From assembly GCA_016794345.1 (NCBI GenBank), contig JAEUKE010000147.1, positions 1-60,439 of the forward strand: a stretch of 60,439 nt of DNA. The letters are read 5' to 3'. The translations under genes were made by a program, and so were the position numbers. This document shows positions 41,371-49,136 of the stretch, one piece after another (the stretch's first letter is position 1; each line of letters opens with the position of its first letter). This stretch comes from Myxococcales bacterium (GTDB lineage Bacteria; Myxococcota_A; Polyangia; Polyangiales; Polyangiaceae). The notes under the pieces were generated by a model, which was not told where the DNA came from, searched no databases, and saw nothing but the letters and a program-made list of their open reading frames with translations.

Positions 41371-43095
41371 TCACCCTTCGTACACCTCGTCTTGCTCGAT
41401 GCGGGAGAGGACCCAGTCGAAATCCCCCGAGGTGACCTTCACCGAGCAGCTCTCGCAGGTGCCGGCCATGTTGATCTTCGAGACGTCGGCGCCGCAGTTG
41501 GGGCAGGACGAGTCCGTCCGCGGCGCGCCGGTCTTCTTGGCGGATCGGATGAACGTCCAGTACTCGCTGTGCTCGCGGGCGCGGGTCTTGTTGCCGCCGA
41601 CGACCACACCTTCGGCGTTCAGCGTGTAGTCCACGCAAGAAGCGAACACGCGAACCGTGACAGAATCGTAATGTTTGTCGCTCGTGACCTTCGCGATGTG
41701 GGTCGTGACGATGCGCGCGTCTTCGGTCACGTTGCGCAGCTTCTCGGACTTGTAAGCGTTCACCCAGTACCGCTGCGTCTCGAACAGCGCGTCGCTCAGG
41801 TAGGGCCGCACGGGGCCGAGGTCCTGCGCCGACCAGGCCGCGTAGAACGTCTGGAAGGTCGCCTCGACGCGAGCGACGAACCCGGCCCACGTGAACGCGG
41901 GGTCGCGTTTCTTCAGGTCCTCGAAGCGGAGCGGCGCGTCCGGCGCGACCACGGTCGGCAGATCGGAGCCCACCTCTTCCGTCGTGCCGATGAGCATGGG
42001 TCCGCGCGGCTCGCGGACGGCCTCGTAGATCTCCTCCACCACCCAGTCATGCACGTCGCTGTCGGCGGGCGTGCCGCAGTACTTGCACTTCTGCCCGACG
42101 TCTTTCTCGAGCGGCGCGCCGCAGTTGGGGCAGCCGATGACGCGGGCCTTGTCGGGCGCGCGCGAGGGCGAGTCGGCGTTCTTGGAGAGGCGCCAGACCT
42201 CCTCCACGAAGTAGCTCTGCGCGACTTCGCCGGTGCGCTCGGTGTAGTTCGCGACGAAGCGCGCGCTCACCACCAGCCGTCGCGTGTCTTCATCGAACCG
42301 AACCTCCTCCACCTTCATCGAGCCGATGACGATGTCCGTCACGCCGTCGCGCCCGCTCGCCTCGACCGAGCGGAGCACGCCTTCCCGGAGGTAGGGCCGG
42401 AGCACCGCGGCCTTTCGCTGGCCGCGGAGCGTGTGGAGCTCCGCGAAGAGGGCGTAGAGGAAGTCCTCGAAGATGACGAACGAGAACTCCGTGTCTTTCG
42501 CCGAATAGGCGTGGAGCGCCGCCTGGATCGAGGCGTGGCGGTGCGCGTCGTCTTCTTCGCGCGCGGTCGCCTCGGGGCGCTCCGGATCGAAGTCCTCCCC
42601 GAGCACGGCGGACGCCCACTCGCGCTCCTGTCGCCGGCGGTGCCACGCCGCACCGGCGACGACGACCGCGAGCACCCCGACGCCGAGCAAGATGAAGAAG
42701 AAATACTCCCCGACCGAGCCGCTCGGCGGCCCCGACGGTCCGGTGTAGACGTAGCCGCTCGACGAGCCGTGGGGCCCGACGGGACGCGGCGCGGGCTTTC
42801 GCTCTTCGGTCGACCAGGGCGAAGAGTAAGACGGCTTGCTCGACCAGTTGCTCGAGCCGCTGTTCGACTTCGAGCTTCCCCAGGACCACGAGCTCGAGCC
42901 GCCGCTCGACCGCGAGCCCGAGCCGCTCGAGCCGCCGCCCCACGACTTGGAGCTGCCCGAGCTCGACTTGGACCCGCCCCCGAAGCTCTGGCCTCCGCCC
43001 GGCCGGGCCTCGGCCGGGCGCGTCGAGAGCCCTGCCGACGCGAGCGCGACGCCGAGCGCCATGGCGCCGAGCCACCTCGCCGCGCGCGGGCTCAT
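41371..43095 (-). CDS. Tim44-like domain protein with zinc ribbons
   Basis: A 574-residue membrane protein with a signal-like N-terminus, a Ser/Gly/Trp-rich linker (about 30-110), one transmembrane helix (EYFFFILLGVGVLAVVVAGAAW, about 130-150) and two Tim44-like domains (about 180-290 and 390-500). Two zinc ribbons follow them: CPNCG...CKYCG and CPNCG...CESC. Tim44-like proteins in bacteria are poorly understood; the mitochondrial relative recruits Hsp70 to the import motor. It overlaps the next gene by 4 nt (ATGA), so it is coupled to the TPM gene. Confidence 0.8.
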   Translation of the reverse strand: MSPRAARWLGAMALGVALASAGLSTRPAEARPGGGQSFGGGSKSSSGSSKSWGGGSSGSGSRSSGGSSSWSWGSSKSNSGSSNWSSKPSYSSPWSTEERKPAPRPVGPHGSSSGYVYTGPSGPPSGSVGEYFFFILLGVGVLAVVVAGAAWHRRRQEREWASAVLGEDFDPERPEATAREEDDAHRHASIQAALHAYSAKDTEFSFVIFEDFLYALFAELHTLRGQRKAAVLRPYLREGVLRSVEASGRDGVTDIVIGSMKVEEVRFDEDTRRLVVSARFVANYTERTGEVAQSYFVEEVWRLSKNADSPSRAPDKARVIGCPNCGAPLEKDVGQKCKYCGTPADSDVHDWVVEEIYEAVREPRGPMLIGTTEEVGSDLPTVVAPDAPLRFEDLKKRDPAFTWAGFVARVEATFQTFYAAWSAQDLGPVRPYLSDALFETQRYWVNAYKSEKLRNVTEDARIVTTHIAKVTSDKHYDSVTVRVFASCVDYTLNAEGVVVGGNKTRAREHSEYWTFIRSAKKTGAPRTDSSCPNCGADVSKINMAGTCESCSVKVTSGDFDWVLSRIEQDEVYEG

Positions 43096-43760
43096 CGGGC
43101 CTCCTCCTGGGAGGCCGGGCTGCTCGTGACGGATTCGTCATCCATCTCGTCGGAGAGCTCGTTCTCGTCGTCGTGGGCGCGGGGGTGCTCCTTCGCGAGC
43201 ACCGGACCGAGCGCCTCGACCGCCCCCAGGAAGAGCTCAAGCGAGCCGTCGAGCCGGAACGCTCGATCCAGCTTCTGCAGCGCCTCTTCCCAGGCAGGGC
43301 CGAGCTTCTTGGGGTGGATGCCGACGTCCGCGATCACCTCCACGCGCTCTTCGAACGCGGCGACGAACACGAGGATGCCCGCCCGGCTCCGCGTGCGCGA
43401 GATGCCCAGATCGACGAACGCCGCCTTGGCGGCGCGCTTCGCGTTCTCCTCCCGAAGGGTTCTCGAGACGAAGGCCCGTCGGAGCGGGACGAACGACGCG
43501 GACAGCACCGACCCGAGCGCAAACGCGACCGCGAGCTCGACCGGCAGGTAGGTGAAGTCGAACGGCTCGGGGTGGTAGAGGAACACGCAGAGCAGAACGA
43601 ACGAGAGCGCGATCCCCCAGAGCGTGTCGGCGTGACGGTAGCTCCCCGACTGGCGCCGGATGCTGACGACGACCTCCGCCGACGTCTGGCGCTCGACTCG
43701 CGCGACGGCGTCACGGATCGCCTTCTTGGCAGGATCGAGGAAGAACTCGTGGGCCCCCAA
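43092..43760 (-). CDS. TPM-domain (DUF477) membrane protein
   Basis: A 222-residue protein with a TPM/phosphatase-like domain (FFLDPAKKAIRDAVARVERQTSAEVVVSI), two transmembrane helices in the middle (about 50-90), a second TPM-like segment (RAGILVFVAAFEERVEVIADVGIHPK) and an acidic tail. TPM proteins are linked to photosystem II repair in plants and to membrane stress in bacteria. The start is TTG at 43760 (TTGGGGGCC), with GGACGAGG about 10 bases upstream; no better start is seen. Confidence 0.7.
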   Translation of the reverse strand: MGAHEFFLDPAKKAIRDAVARVERQTSAEVVVSIRRQSGSYRHADTLWGIALSFVLLCVFLYHPEPFDFTYLPVELAVAFALGSVLSASFVPLRRAFVSRTLREENAKRAAKAAFVDLGISRTRSRAGILVFVAAFEERVEVIADVGIHPKKLGPAWEEALQKLDRAFRLDGSLELFLGAVEALGPVLAKEHPRAHDDENELSDEMDDESVTSSPASQEEAR

Positions 43761-43810
43761 GGGAGATGCCTCGTCCTTCGGCTATCAGCTTCGCTCGCGC
43801 GTGAGAAGTC

Positions 43811-44554
43811 TCACGTACGCGCCTTGCGCGGCGCCGGCTCTTCCTCGATGGCCTCGAACTCGGCGTCGAGGATGGGCTTGTTGCTCTCGGCCACGGGAGG
43901 CTCGGCGACGCGGACACGCCGCGCCGGGCTCGGCTGCGCCACGCGGAAGCCGCCGGCGGATCCCCACGGCCCAGGCATGCCCCAGGATTTGGCGTACACG
44001 AAGCCGCGCGCGCCGCCTGGCGCCGCGAACTCGTAGAAGACCTCGCCCTGATCGCCAATCTCCACGTCCACCTGCTCGGGGCGCTGCTTGGCCAGCCGGG
44101 TGAGCAGGTCGTCCGCGTCCTTCACGGTCATGTCGAGCGCGGCCGCCGCCTCGTACGCTTGCAGCCGGCCGCCGTGGGTGGCGGCGAGCGCGTAGAGCGC
44201 CTGCTCGCGGCGCAGTTCCCGCGCCTCTTCGCCCTCCGACTCGAGGCGCTTCTTGCCGTACCGCGCGAGCAAGAAGACCGTGAGCGAGAGCAGCGCGAAG
44301 AAGCCGCCGATGACCAGGCCTGCCGTGGCGCTGAGGAGCGCGAAGAGCAGGCCGACGATCGCCGCGAAGCCCAGACCGAGGACGAAGAGCAGCCAGCCGA
44401 ACGCGTGCACCACCGCGCCGGCGACGTGAGCGGGCTTGCCTGCGTGGGTGAGCGACGCGCCGGAGAGGACCCCACGCGGCGCGCCACACGCCGCACAGTA
44501 GGCCTTCATGCCCCGGTAAATCAGGGGGGCGTTCGTCCGGCAGTGGGGGCACAT
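43811..44554 (-). CDS. zinc-ribbon membrane protein
   Basis: A 247-residue protein that starts MCPHCRTNAPLIYRG with a CxxC...CxxC zinc ribbon (Cys2, Cys5, Cys20, Cys23), then two transmembrane segments (HAFGWLLFVLGLGFAAIVGLLFALL and GLVIGGFFALLSLTVFLLA), then a helical cytoplasmic region. ATG at 44554 is preferred over 44584 because it puts the CxxC directly at the N-terminus. No specific family is known to me. It lies between the TPM gene and the Ser/Thr kinase gene, all on the minus strand. Confidence 0.7.
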   Translation of the reverse strand: MCPHCRTNAPLIYRGMKAYCAACGAPRGVLSGASLTHAGKPAHVAGAVVHAFGWLLFVLGLGFAAIVGLLFALLSATAGLVIGGFFALLSLTVFLLARYGKKRLESEGEEARELRREQALYALAATHGGRLQAYEAAAALDMTVKDADDLLTRLAKQRPEQVDVEIGDQGEVFYEFAAPGGARGFVYAKSWGMPGPWGSAGGFRVAQPSPARRVRVAEPPVAESNKPILDAEFEAIEEEPAPRKART

Positions 44555-44595
44555 GGCCCGCTCAACATGGTGCTCGAGGACCACCTGCGCAACCT

Positions 44596-44621
44596 CCCCC
44601 CTCCACGACAGTGGAGGGGGG
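44596..44621 (-). terminator. perfect 11-bp hairpin between kinase and zinc-ribbon genes
   Basis: CCCCCCTCCAC (44596-44606), a 4-nt loop GACA, then GTGGAGGGGGG (44611-44621). On the minus strand it lies 70-90 nt after the kinase stop (44689). It has no T-run, so it may be a terminator or a dispersed palindromic repeat. Confidence 0.5.
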
Positions 44622-44688
44622 CCGGGGGGGGGGAATCCACGGGAGCGAGCCCCTCAGTCGGACCGATCCCGACGTTCTTGGCTCAACG

Positions 44689-45759
44689 TCACTTCATCAA
44701 CAGGAACAGGATGGCCGTCGCGGACACGCCGAAGATCGCGCCCAGGACCGCGGCCATCACGACCACGCGCTGCGGGGGCGGCGGCGGGTCCATCGTCATC
44801 GCCATCGGCATGCCGCCAGGGTTGGCCGAGAAGTCGCTCTGGCGACGCCGGAACTGCCCCTGCGCGCGGTCGGAGGCGCGACGCCCGACCGAGCGGTACC
44901 GCACGGCCTTGATCTCGTTCAGCGTCGCCTCGAGCTGGCGGGCGACCTCGCCGGCGCTCTGGATGCGCTGGTCCCGATCGCGGCGGAGGCAGGAGTCCAC
45001 CACCTGGCAGAGCTTCGGCGGCAGGTCCGGCTTGCGCGTCGCGAGCGGGTCCACGTCCTGCGTGAGGATGCGGACCATGAGCGCGTTGTAGTTCGGCGCT
45101 TCGTGCGGGAGCGTCCCCGAGAGCGCCTCGTACATGACCACGCCGAGCGACCAGACGTCCGCGCGACCGTCGAGATCTTCGCGGCCCGACGCCTGCTCCG
45201 GCGCCATGTACGCCGGCGAGCCGACGACCGTGCCGGTCCGCGTGAGCGTGAAGTTGTTGTTCGTCTCGAAGACCTTGCTGATCCCGAAGTCGAGGATCTT
45301 CGCCATCGGCTGGCCCTCGGGATCGCGGTGCAGGAAGATGTTCGCGGGCTTGAGGTCGCGGTGGATGATCCCCTGGCTGTGCGCGAGATCGAGCGCCTTG
45401 GCCACGGAGATGAAGATCTCGCACGAGGCCTCCGGATCGATGATGCCGTCGCGGGCGAGCTTCGCGTCGAGGCCGTCGCCGTCGAGCAGCTCGAAGACGA
45501 GGAACGGGGAGCCGTCCTCCGCCTGGCCGAGATCGAGGATCTCCACGATGCTGGAGCTGCGAACGCGCCCGCTCGCCTTGGCTTCGTTGAAGAAGCGCTG
45601 GAGCGCGACGGCGTCCTCCGCCACGTCGGGGCGCATGACCTTGAGCGCGACGTCCCGGTCGATGAGCTCGTTCTTGGCCGCCCAGACCGACCCGCTCGCG
45701 CCGGAGCCGAGCAGGCGGTTCAAGCGATAACGAGATTGGATCAGATCCCCGGGTTGCAC
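44689..45759 (-). CDS. Ser/Thr protein kinase with C-terminal membrane anchor
   Basis: A 356-residue Hanks-type kinase. The glycine loop LLGSGASGSVW, VALKV with Lys40, HRDLKPAN (133-140), DFGIS (157-161), an APE region (YMAPEQASG) and DVWSLGVVMYEALSG are all intact, so it should be active. A Pro-rich linker leads to one transmembrane helix at the C-terminus (VVVMAAVLGAIFGVSATAILFLLM). Extracellular sensory domains are absent. It is divergent from the sterol operon, 146 nt between starts. Confidence 0.9.
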   Translation of the reverse strand: MQPGDLIQSRYRLNRLLGSGASGSVWAAKNELIDRDVALKVMRPDVAEDAVALQRFFNEAKASGRVRSSSIVEILDLGQAEDGSPFLVFELLDGDGLDAKLARDGIIDPEASCEIFISVAKALDLAHSQGIIHRDLKPANIFLHRDPEGQPMAKILDFGISKVFETNNNFTLTRTGTVVGSPAYMAPEQASGREDLDGRADVWSLGVVMYEALSGTLPHEAPNYNALMVRILTQDVDPLATRKPDLPPKLCQVVDSCLRRDRDQRIQSAGEVARQLEATLNEIKAVRYRSVGRRASDRAQGQFRRRQSDFSANPGGMPMAMTMDPPPPPQRVVVMAAVLGAIFGVSATAILFLLMK

Positions 45760-45843
45760 CGCGCCGTGGCTGAAACGTAAACCAGGCCCCTCTCGGAGCG
45801 GAAGAAAATCTAAGAGGAATCCGCCTCAGATGGTGGTTGCTCC

Positions 45844-45888
45844 GGGCCCCGGGCTTGGGTACGACCCGAGCCCCTGGCTTAGGGGCCC
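45844..45888 (+). promoter_or_regulatory. strong leader stem-loop before the sterol operon
   Basis: Outer stem GGGCCCC (45844-45850) pairs with GGGGCCC (45882-45888). Inner stem GGGCTTGGGT (45851-45860) pairs with ACCCGAGCCC (45864-45873) with one G-U wobble and a 3-nt loop. It ends just before the Shine-Dalgarno AAGGAGA (45894-45900) of the sterol desaturase gene, so it could affect initiation or transcription. It may also be a dispersed palindrome. Confidence 0.55.
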
Positions 45889-45905
45889 TGCCCAAGGAGA
45901 CGCTC

Positions 45906-46715
45906 TTGCATCCCTTCGTCGAAGCCGTCCTCGCTCCGAAGTCGATCCTCGGGAGCTTCGTCGTCCTCTTCGTGGGCGGGATCCTCTTCTATCTCCTCAC
46001 GTCGGGGACGAGCTACCTCTACTACTTCGTGCTCCGGCGGGATCACTTCTTCCGCGGCCAGGAGCGCAAGAACGAGGGGCAAGAGCTCAGGAAAGAGTGG
46101 CTCTGGGCGTTCTACAACCTGCTCGGCAACGCCGTGCTCACGGCGCCCATCCACCACTTCATCATCACCGGCGACAGCAAGGTTTACTTCTCCATCTCGG
46201 ACCACGGCTGGCCCTGGTACTTCGCGACCCTGGCCATGGTCCTCGTGATCACGGAGCTCGCCGTCTACTGGGCGCACCGGATCTTGCACCACCCGGTGCT
46301 CTACAAACACATCCACCTCTACCACCACCAGTTCCGGGTGCCCTCGTCCTTCACGAGCATGGCCTTCCACCCGCTGGACTCGTTCGCGCAGGCCGCGCCG
46401 CATCACCTCTGCGCGTTCCTGTTCCCGATGCACATCAGCCAGTACGTGTTCTTCATCGTGTTCTTGCAGGTCTGGTCGACCTTCATCCACGAGCGCACGA
46501 GCTGGGTCCGCTGGAGCTTCATCAACTTCACCGCGCACCACACGCTCCACCACAAGGCGAACAAGTACAACTACGGCCAGTTCTTCACGGTGTGCGACCG
46601 CATCTTCGGGAGCTACAAAGATCCCATCGGGCTCGTCTACGACGCGGCAGTGCCGGACGCGCCCCCGCCCAAGCAGGCAACCAAGGCACCGCCCCGACCC
46701 CAAGAGGCAGCCTGA
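45906..46715 (+). CDS. sterol C5-desaturase (ERG3/SC5D type)
   Basis: A 269-residue integral membrane di-iron enzyme of the fatty-acid-hydroxylase/sterol-desaturase superfamily. The metal-binding histidine boxes are HRILHH, HLYHHQF and HHTLHHK. Segments FHPLDSFAQAAPHHLCAF and NYGQFFTVCDRIFGSYKDP closely follow eukaryotic lathosterol/episterol C5-desaturase, which introduces the C5 double bond into a delta-7 sterol. This places it much nearer to ERG3 than to generic bacterial sterol desaturases. TTG at 45906 follows AAGGAGA with 5-nt spacing. An ATG at 45837 would add 23 residues, mostly encoded by the leader stem-loop. Confidence 0.88.
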   Translation: MHPFVEAVLAPKSILGSFVVLFVGGILFYLLTSGTSYLYYFVLRRDHFFRGQERKNEGQELRKEWLWAFYNLLGNAVLTAPIHHFIITGDSKVYFSISDHGWPWYFATLAMVLVITELAVYWAHRILHHPVLYKHIHLYHHQFRVPSSFTSMAFHPLDSFAQAAPHHLCAFLFPMHISQYVFFIVFLQVWSTFIHERTSWVRWSFINFTAHHTLHHKANKYNYGQFFTVCDRIFGSYKDPIGLVYDAAVPDAPPPKQATKAPPRPQEAA

Positions 46716-46716
46716 C

Positions 46717-47385
46717 ATGAGCCGATTCGTCTTCTCCCCCGAGGTCCTGCACAGCGTCGCCAAGGAAGCGGTCGCGAACAAGCCCACCATCGAAGGCAAG
46801 GTGGAGCTGCTTCGCTCTCGCCTGAGCGAGATCTACCCCGGGCACATCCGCCAGGCGAACGAGTGGGTCTTCAACATCGCAGGCGGCAGCATGGGCCACA
46901 TGACGATCCTGCACGCCTCCATCTCGGAGTACGTGATCGTCTTCGGCACCCCCATCGGGACGGAGGGCTACTCCGGTCGCTTCCTGGCGGACGACTACTT
47001 CATGATCCTCGAAGGCGAGCAGTGGGCCTACGACGAGGACAGCATGCGCAAGGAGATCTACCGCCCGGGTGAGATGCACATCATGCCGCGCGGCGTGGCC
47101 CGCGGCTATCGCATGCCCGATCACTGCTACGCGCTCGAGTACGCGCGCGGCTGGGTGCCGGCCATGCTCCCGTTCGGTCTGGCGGACTCGTTCACCAGCA
47201 CGATGGACATGCGGAACGTCGCCAAGACCGTCCGCATCTACGCGCAGGCGACCCTGGGCGAGTGGTCCACGCAGCTGAAGGAGCGCCTGCTCCCCGGCTC
47301 GAAGAAGCCCGCTGCAGTCGCGAGCCACGCCGACCCGCTCTCCGTCAAAGGGGCGAACGGCTCGAACGGTCGCCTGACGGCCTGA
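46717..47385 (+). CDS. sterol C8-isomerase (ERG2/sigma-1 receptor family)
   Basis: A 222-residue protein collinear with yeast ERG2: NEWVFNIAGGSMGHMTILHAS, SEYVIVFGTPIGTEGYSG, ADDYFMILEGEQ, EIYRPGEMHIMPRGVARGY, ALEYARGWVPAMLPFGLAD and FTSTMDM all match. The key acidic residues of the ligand site correspond to Glu141 (in LEYARG; sigma-1 Glu172) and Asp92/93 (near sigma-1 Asp126). The N-terminal membrane helix found in eukaryotic ERG2 and sigma-1 is absent. It moves the sterol double bond from C8 to C7, giving the substrate of the preceding C5-desaturase. One nt separates the two genes. Confidence 0.93.
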   Translation: MSRFVFSPEVLHSVAKEAVANKPTIEGKVELLRSRLSEIYPGHIRQANEWVFNIAGGSMGHMTILHASISEYVIVFGTPIGTEGYSGRFLADDYFMILEGEQWAYDEDSMRKEIYRPGEMHIMPRGVARGYRMPDHCYALEYARGWVPAMLPFGLADSFTSTMDMRNVAKTVRIYAQATLGEWSTQLKERLLPGSKKPAAVASHADPLSVKGANGSNGRLTA

Positions 47386-47406
47386 CCGAGCCGGGGCCCT
47401 GCTCGG
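47386..47406 (+). terminator. hairpin directly after the sterol operon
   Basis: CCGAGC (47386-47391) pairs with GCTCGG (47401-47406) around a 9-nt loop; it begins immediately after the TGA. No T-run follows, so its function as a terminator is tentative. Confidence 0.4.
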
Positions 47407-47566
47407 CGCAGACGCTCGCGCCCTGGCCCATGTCTGGCCCACGATCCTAACGGGACGGCCCAATCTCGGATCTCGATGTCATGTGAGCGTGAAGCGCACC
47501 ACGGCGAGCACGCCGATTTCGTGCTCACACGCGGGGGGGTACGGGCGTTGCTTCAGACGTGGGGCC

Positions 47567-48022
47567 ATGACTTCCGCTCGCCCTGCTTCTGCTTCGCTCT
47601 TTCTCGGCGCGTTCCTCGGGCTCGGCCTCACGATGGCCGTCCCCGCTTGTGGCTCGTCCACCGAAGGCTCCGGCGGCAGCGCCGACTCATCCGGCGGCGG
47701 AGCTCCCACCACCACCACCACGACCGCCGTGACGACCGGGCAAGGCTCGACCGTCACCTGCATGGCTTCGGGCACGGCCGGCTCGATGGGCACCGTGTGC
47801 CTGCCGCGTGACGAGGTGGGTGGAGGTGGCGCGGGCGGCGGCGCTGGCGGCGCAGGGGGAGGAGGGGGAGCCGGCGGCGCGGGCGTGCCGCCCGGTTGTC
47901 TGTCGCCGGAAGACGCGATGGACGAGATCCTCGAAGTCGACGGCTATGTCATTGTCGCCTCGGGCGTCTACGTCGACGGCGATCAGTGCTGCTACTCGGT
48001 GATCCACTCGCTCTGTCACTGA
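47567..48022 (+). CDS. small Gly/Thr-rich lipoprotein
   Basis: A 151-residue lipoprotein with signal peptide and lipobox VPAC, a Ser/Gly and Thr-rich linker, a Cys pair (CMASGTAGSMGTVC), a Gly/Ala stretch and a C-terminal Cys-rich end (GCLSPEDAMDEIL, QCCYSVIHSLCH). The function is unknown. ATG at 47567 begins the signal peptide; an in-frame ATG at 47483 adds an unlikely N-terminus. It overlaps the convergent PH-like gene by 7 nt. Confidence 0.65.
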   Translation: MTSARPASASLFLGAFLGLGLTMAVPACGSSTEGSGGSADSSGGGAPTTTTTTAVTTGQGSTVTCMASGTAGSMGTVCLPRDEVGGGGAGGGAGGAGGGGGAGGAGVPPGCLSPEDAMDEILEVDGYVIVASGVYVDGDQCCYSVIHSLCH

Positions 48023-49055
48023 CCGGAGCGACGGACGACGACGTCCGGCTCACGACGTCGTGACGCGACCCACTCCGGGATCTCGCGCCCAGCGCGCGCG
48101 AGGCTGTCCTCCACCAGCGCGACCCGGAGCGGGACCTCGCCCTGCGCCCGTGCACGCACGGCTTCGTTGATGCGCTCGGCGATCGTCGATGCGTGCACCC
48201 ATGCAGCTTCGGTCTGCGTCCCGAACGCCGAGGAGCGCCCGCTTTGGGCGACGACGTCCCGGTGACCGCCACCGCGCAGGTGGATGCGAACCAGGATGGG
48301 CACGAAGGTCGACCAGGTCTCGCCCCGAACGACCTCGGCTCCGGTGACGTCGGCGAGGCGGATGAGCTCCCGATGACGCAGCCAGCGGATGAGCACACCG
48401 TCCGCGCCGATGACGATGCGACCGGGGCGCACCCAGCGAAGCAGCATCGCGAAGTGAAACAACAGGCCGGCGCCGAAGGCCGCCGCGCCCACGCCAGGTC
48501 GAGGGTCCGAGCCAGGATCGCGCCGAGGATGACCGTGGCGACCATCACGGCGCCGCCGAGCCACGTCCCCCGCACCCGGCTCATCAGGCTCTCCGGAGAG
48601 ATGGCTCCGAGGAGGAGCTCGCTCGCCTTCTGCGCGGCGCCGAACCCGAGCGCCTCCACGAGGGCTCGCGCGTCCTCGACGCGCGGCACCCACACGTCCA
48701 GCGGGCCCGACAGTCCGCCGCGCGTCACGCGAAGGAACGCGCCGGCGCCCGCGGCGGGGCGAACGAGCGCGGAGGTGATGTCCGATGCGGCGGCGACGAC
48801 GGCACCGTCGACCTCGAGTCCGGCCGCCGTGGCGCGAACCACCGAGGTCTTCTTGGCCGGCTGCTTGCGGACGCGGCCGAACCAGCCCGCCCCGAACGCG
48901 CCTCCGCCGATCGCGAGCGCCATGATGTTGAACGGCGCGGAGGCATCTTTCCCGGTCGGCGGGCCGCCAGCCACGACCAGCGCCGCGATGATCGCGAGCA
49001 CGATCGCTGCGGAGACCCCGACGGAGATCCCCACGCCCCACCAGTTCGGTCGCAT
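48016..49055 (-). pseudogene. PH-like membrane protein, frameshifted
   Basis: Two frames make one protein of about 345 residues. The first (49055 to about 48490) has two transmembrane helices (VGISVGVSAAIVLAIIAALVVAGG and FNIMALAIGGGAFGAGWFG) and a beta-rich region, and reaches a third helix ILGAILARTLDLAW. The second (from about 48490) continues that helix (VGAAAFGAGLLFHFAMLLRWV) and gives a PH-like domain (GRIVIGADGVLIRWLRHRELIRLADV). One base around 48475-48500 is inserted or missing. No family name is assigned. Confidence 0.6.
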
Positions 49056-49136
49056 GACGCGCGCACCGCTCACGCTGCATTCCGAGGCGCCCACGGCCCC
49101 GATCGTACGAAAGCGGTCTCGTGCTGGATAGACCGC

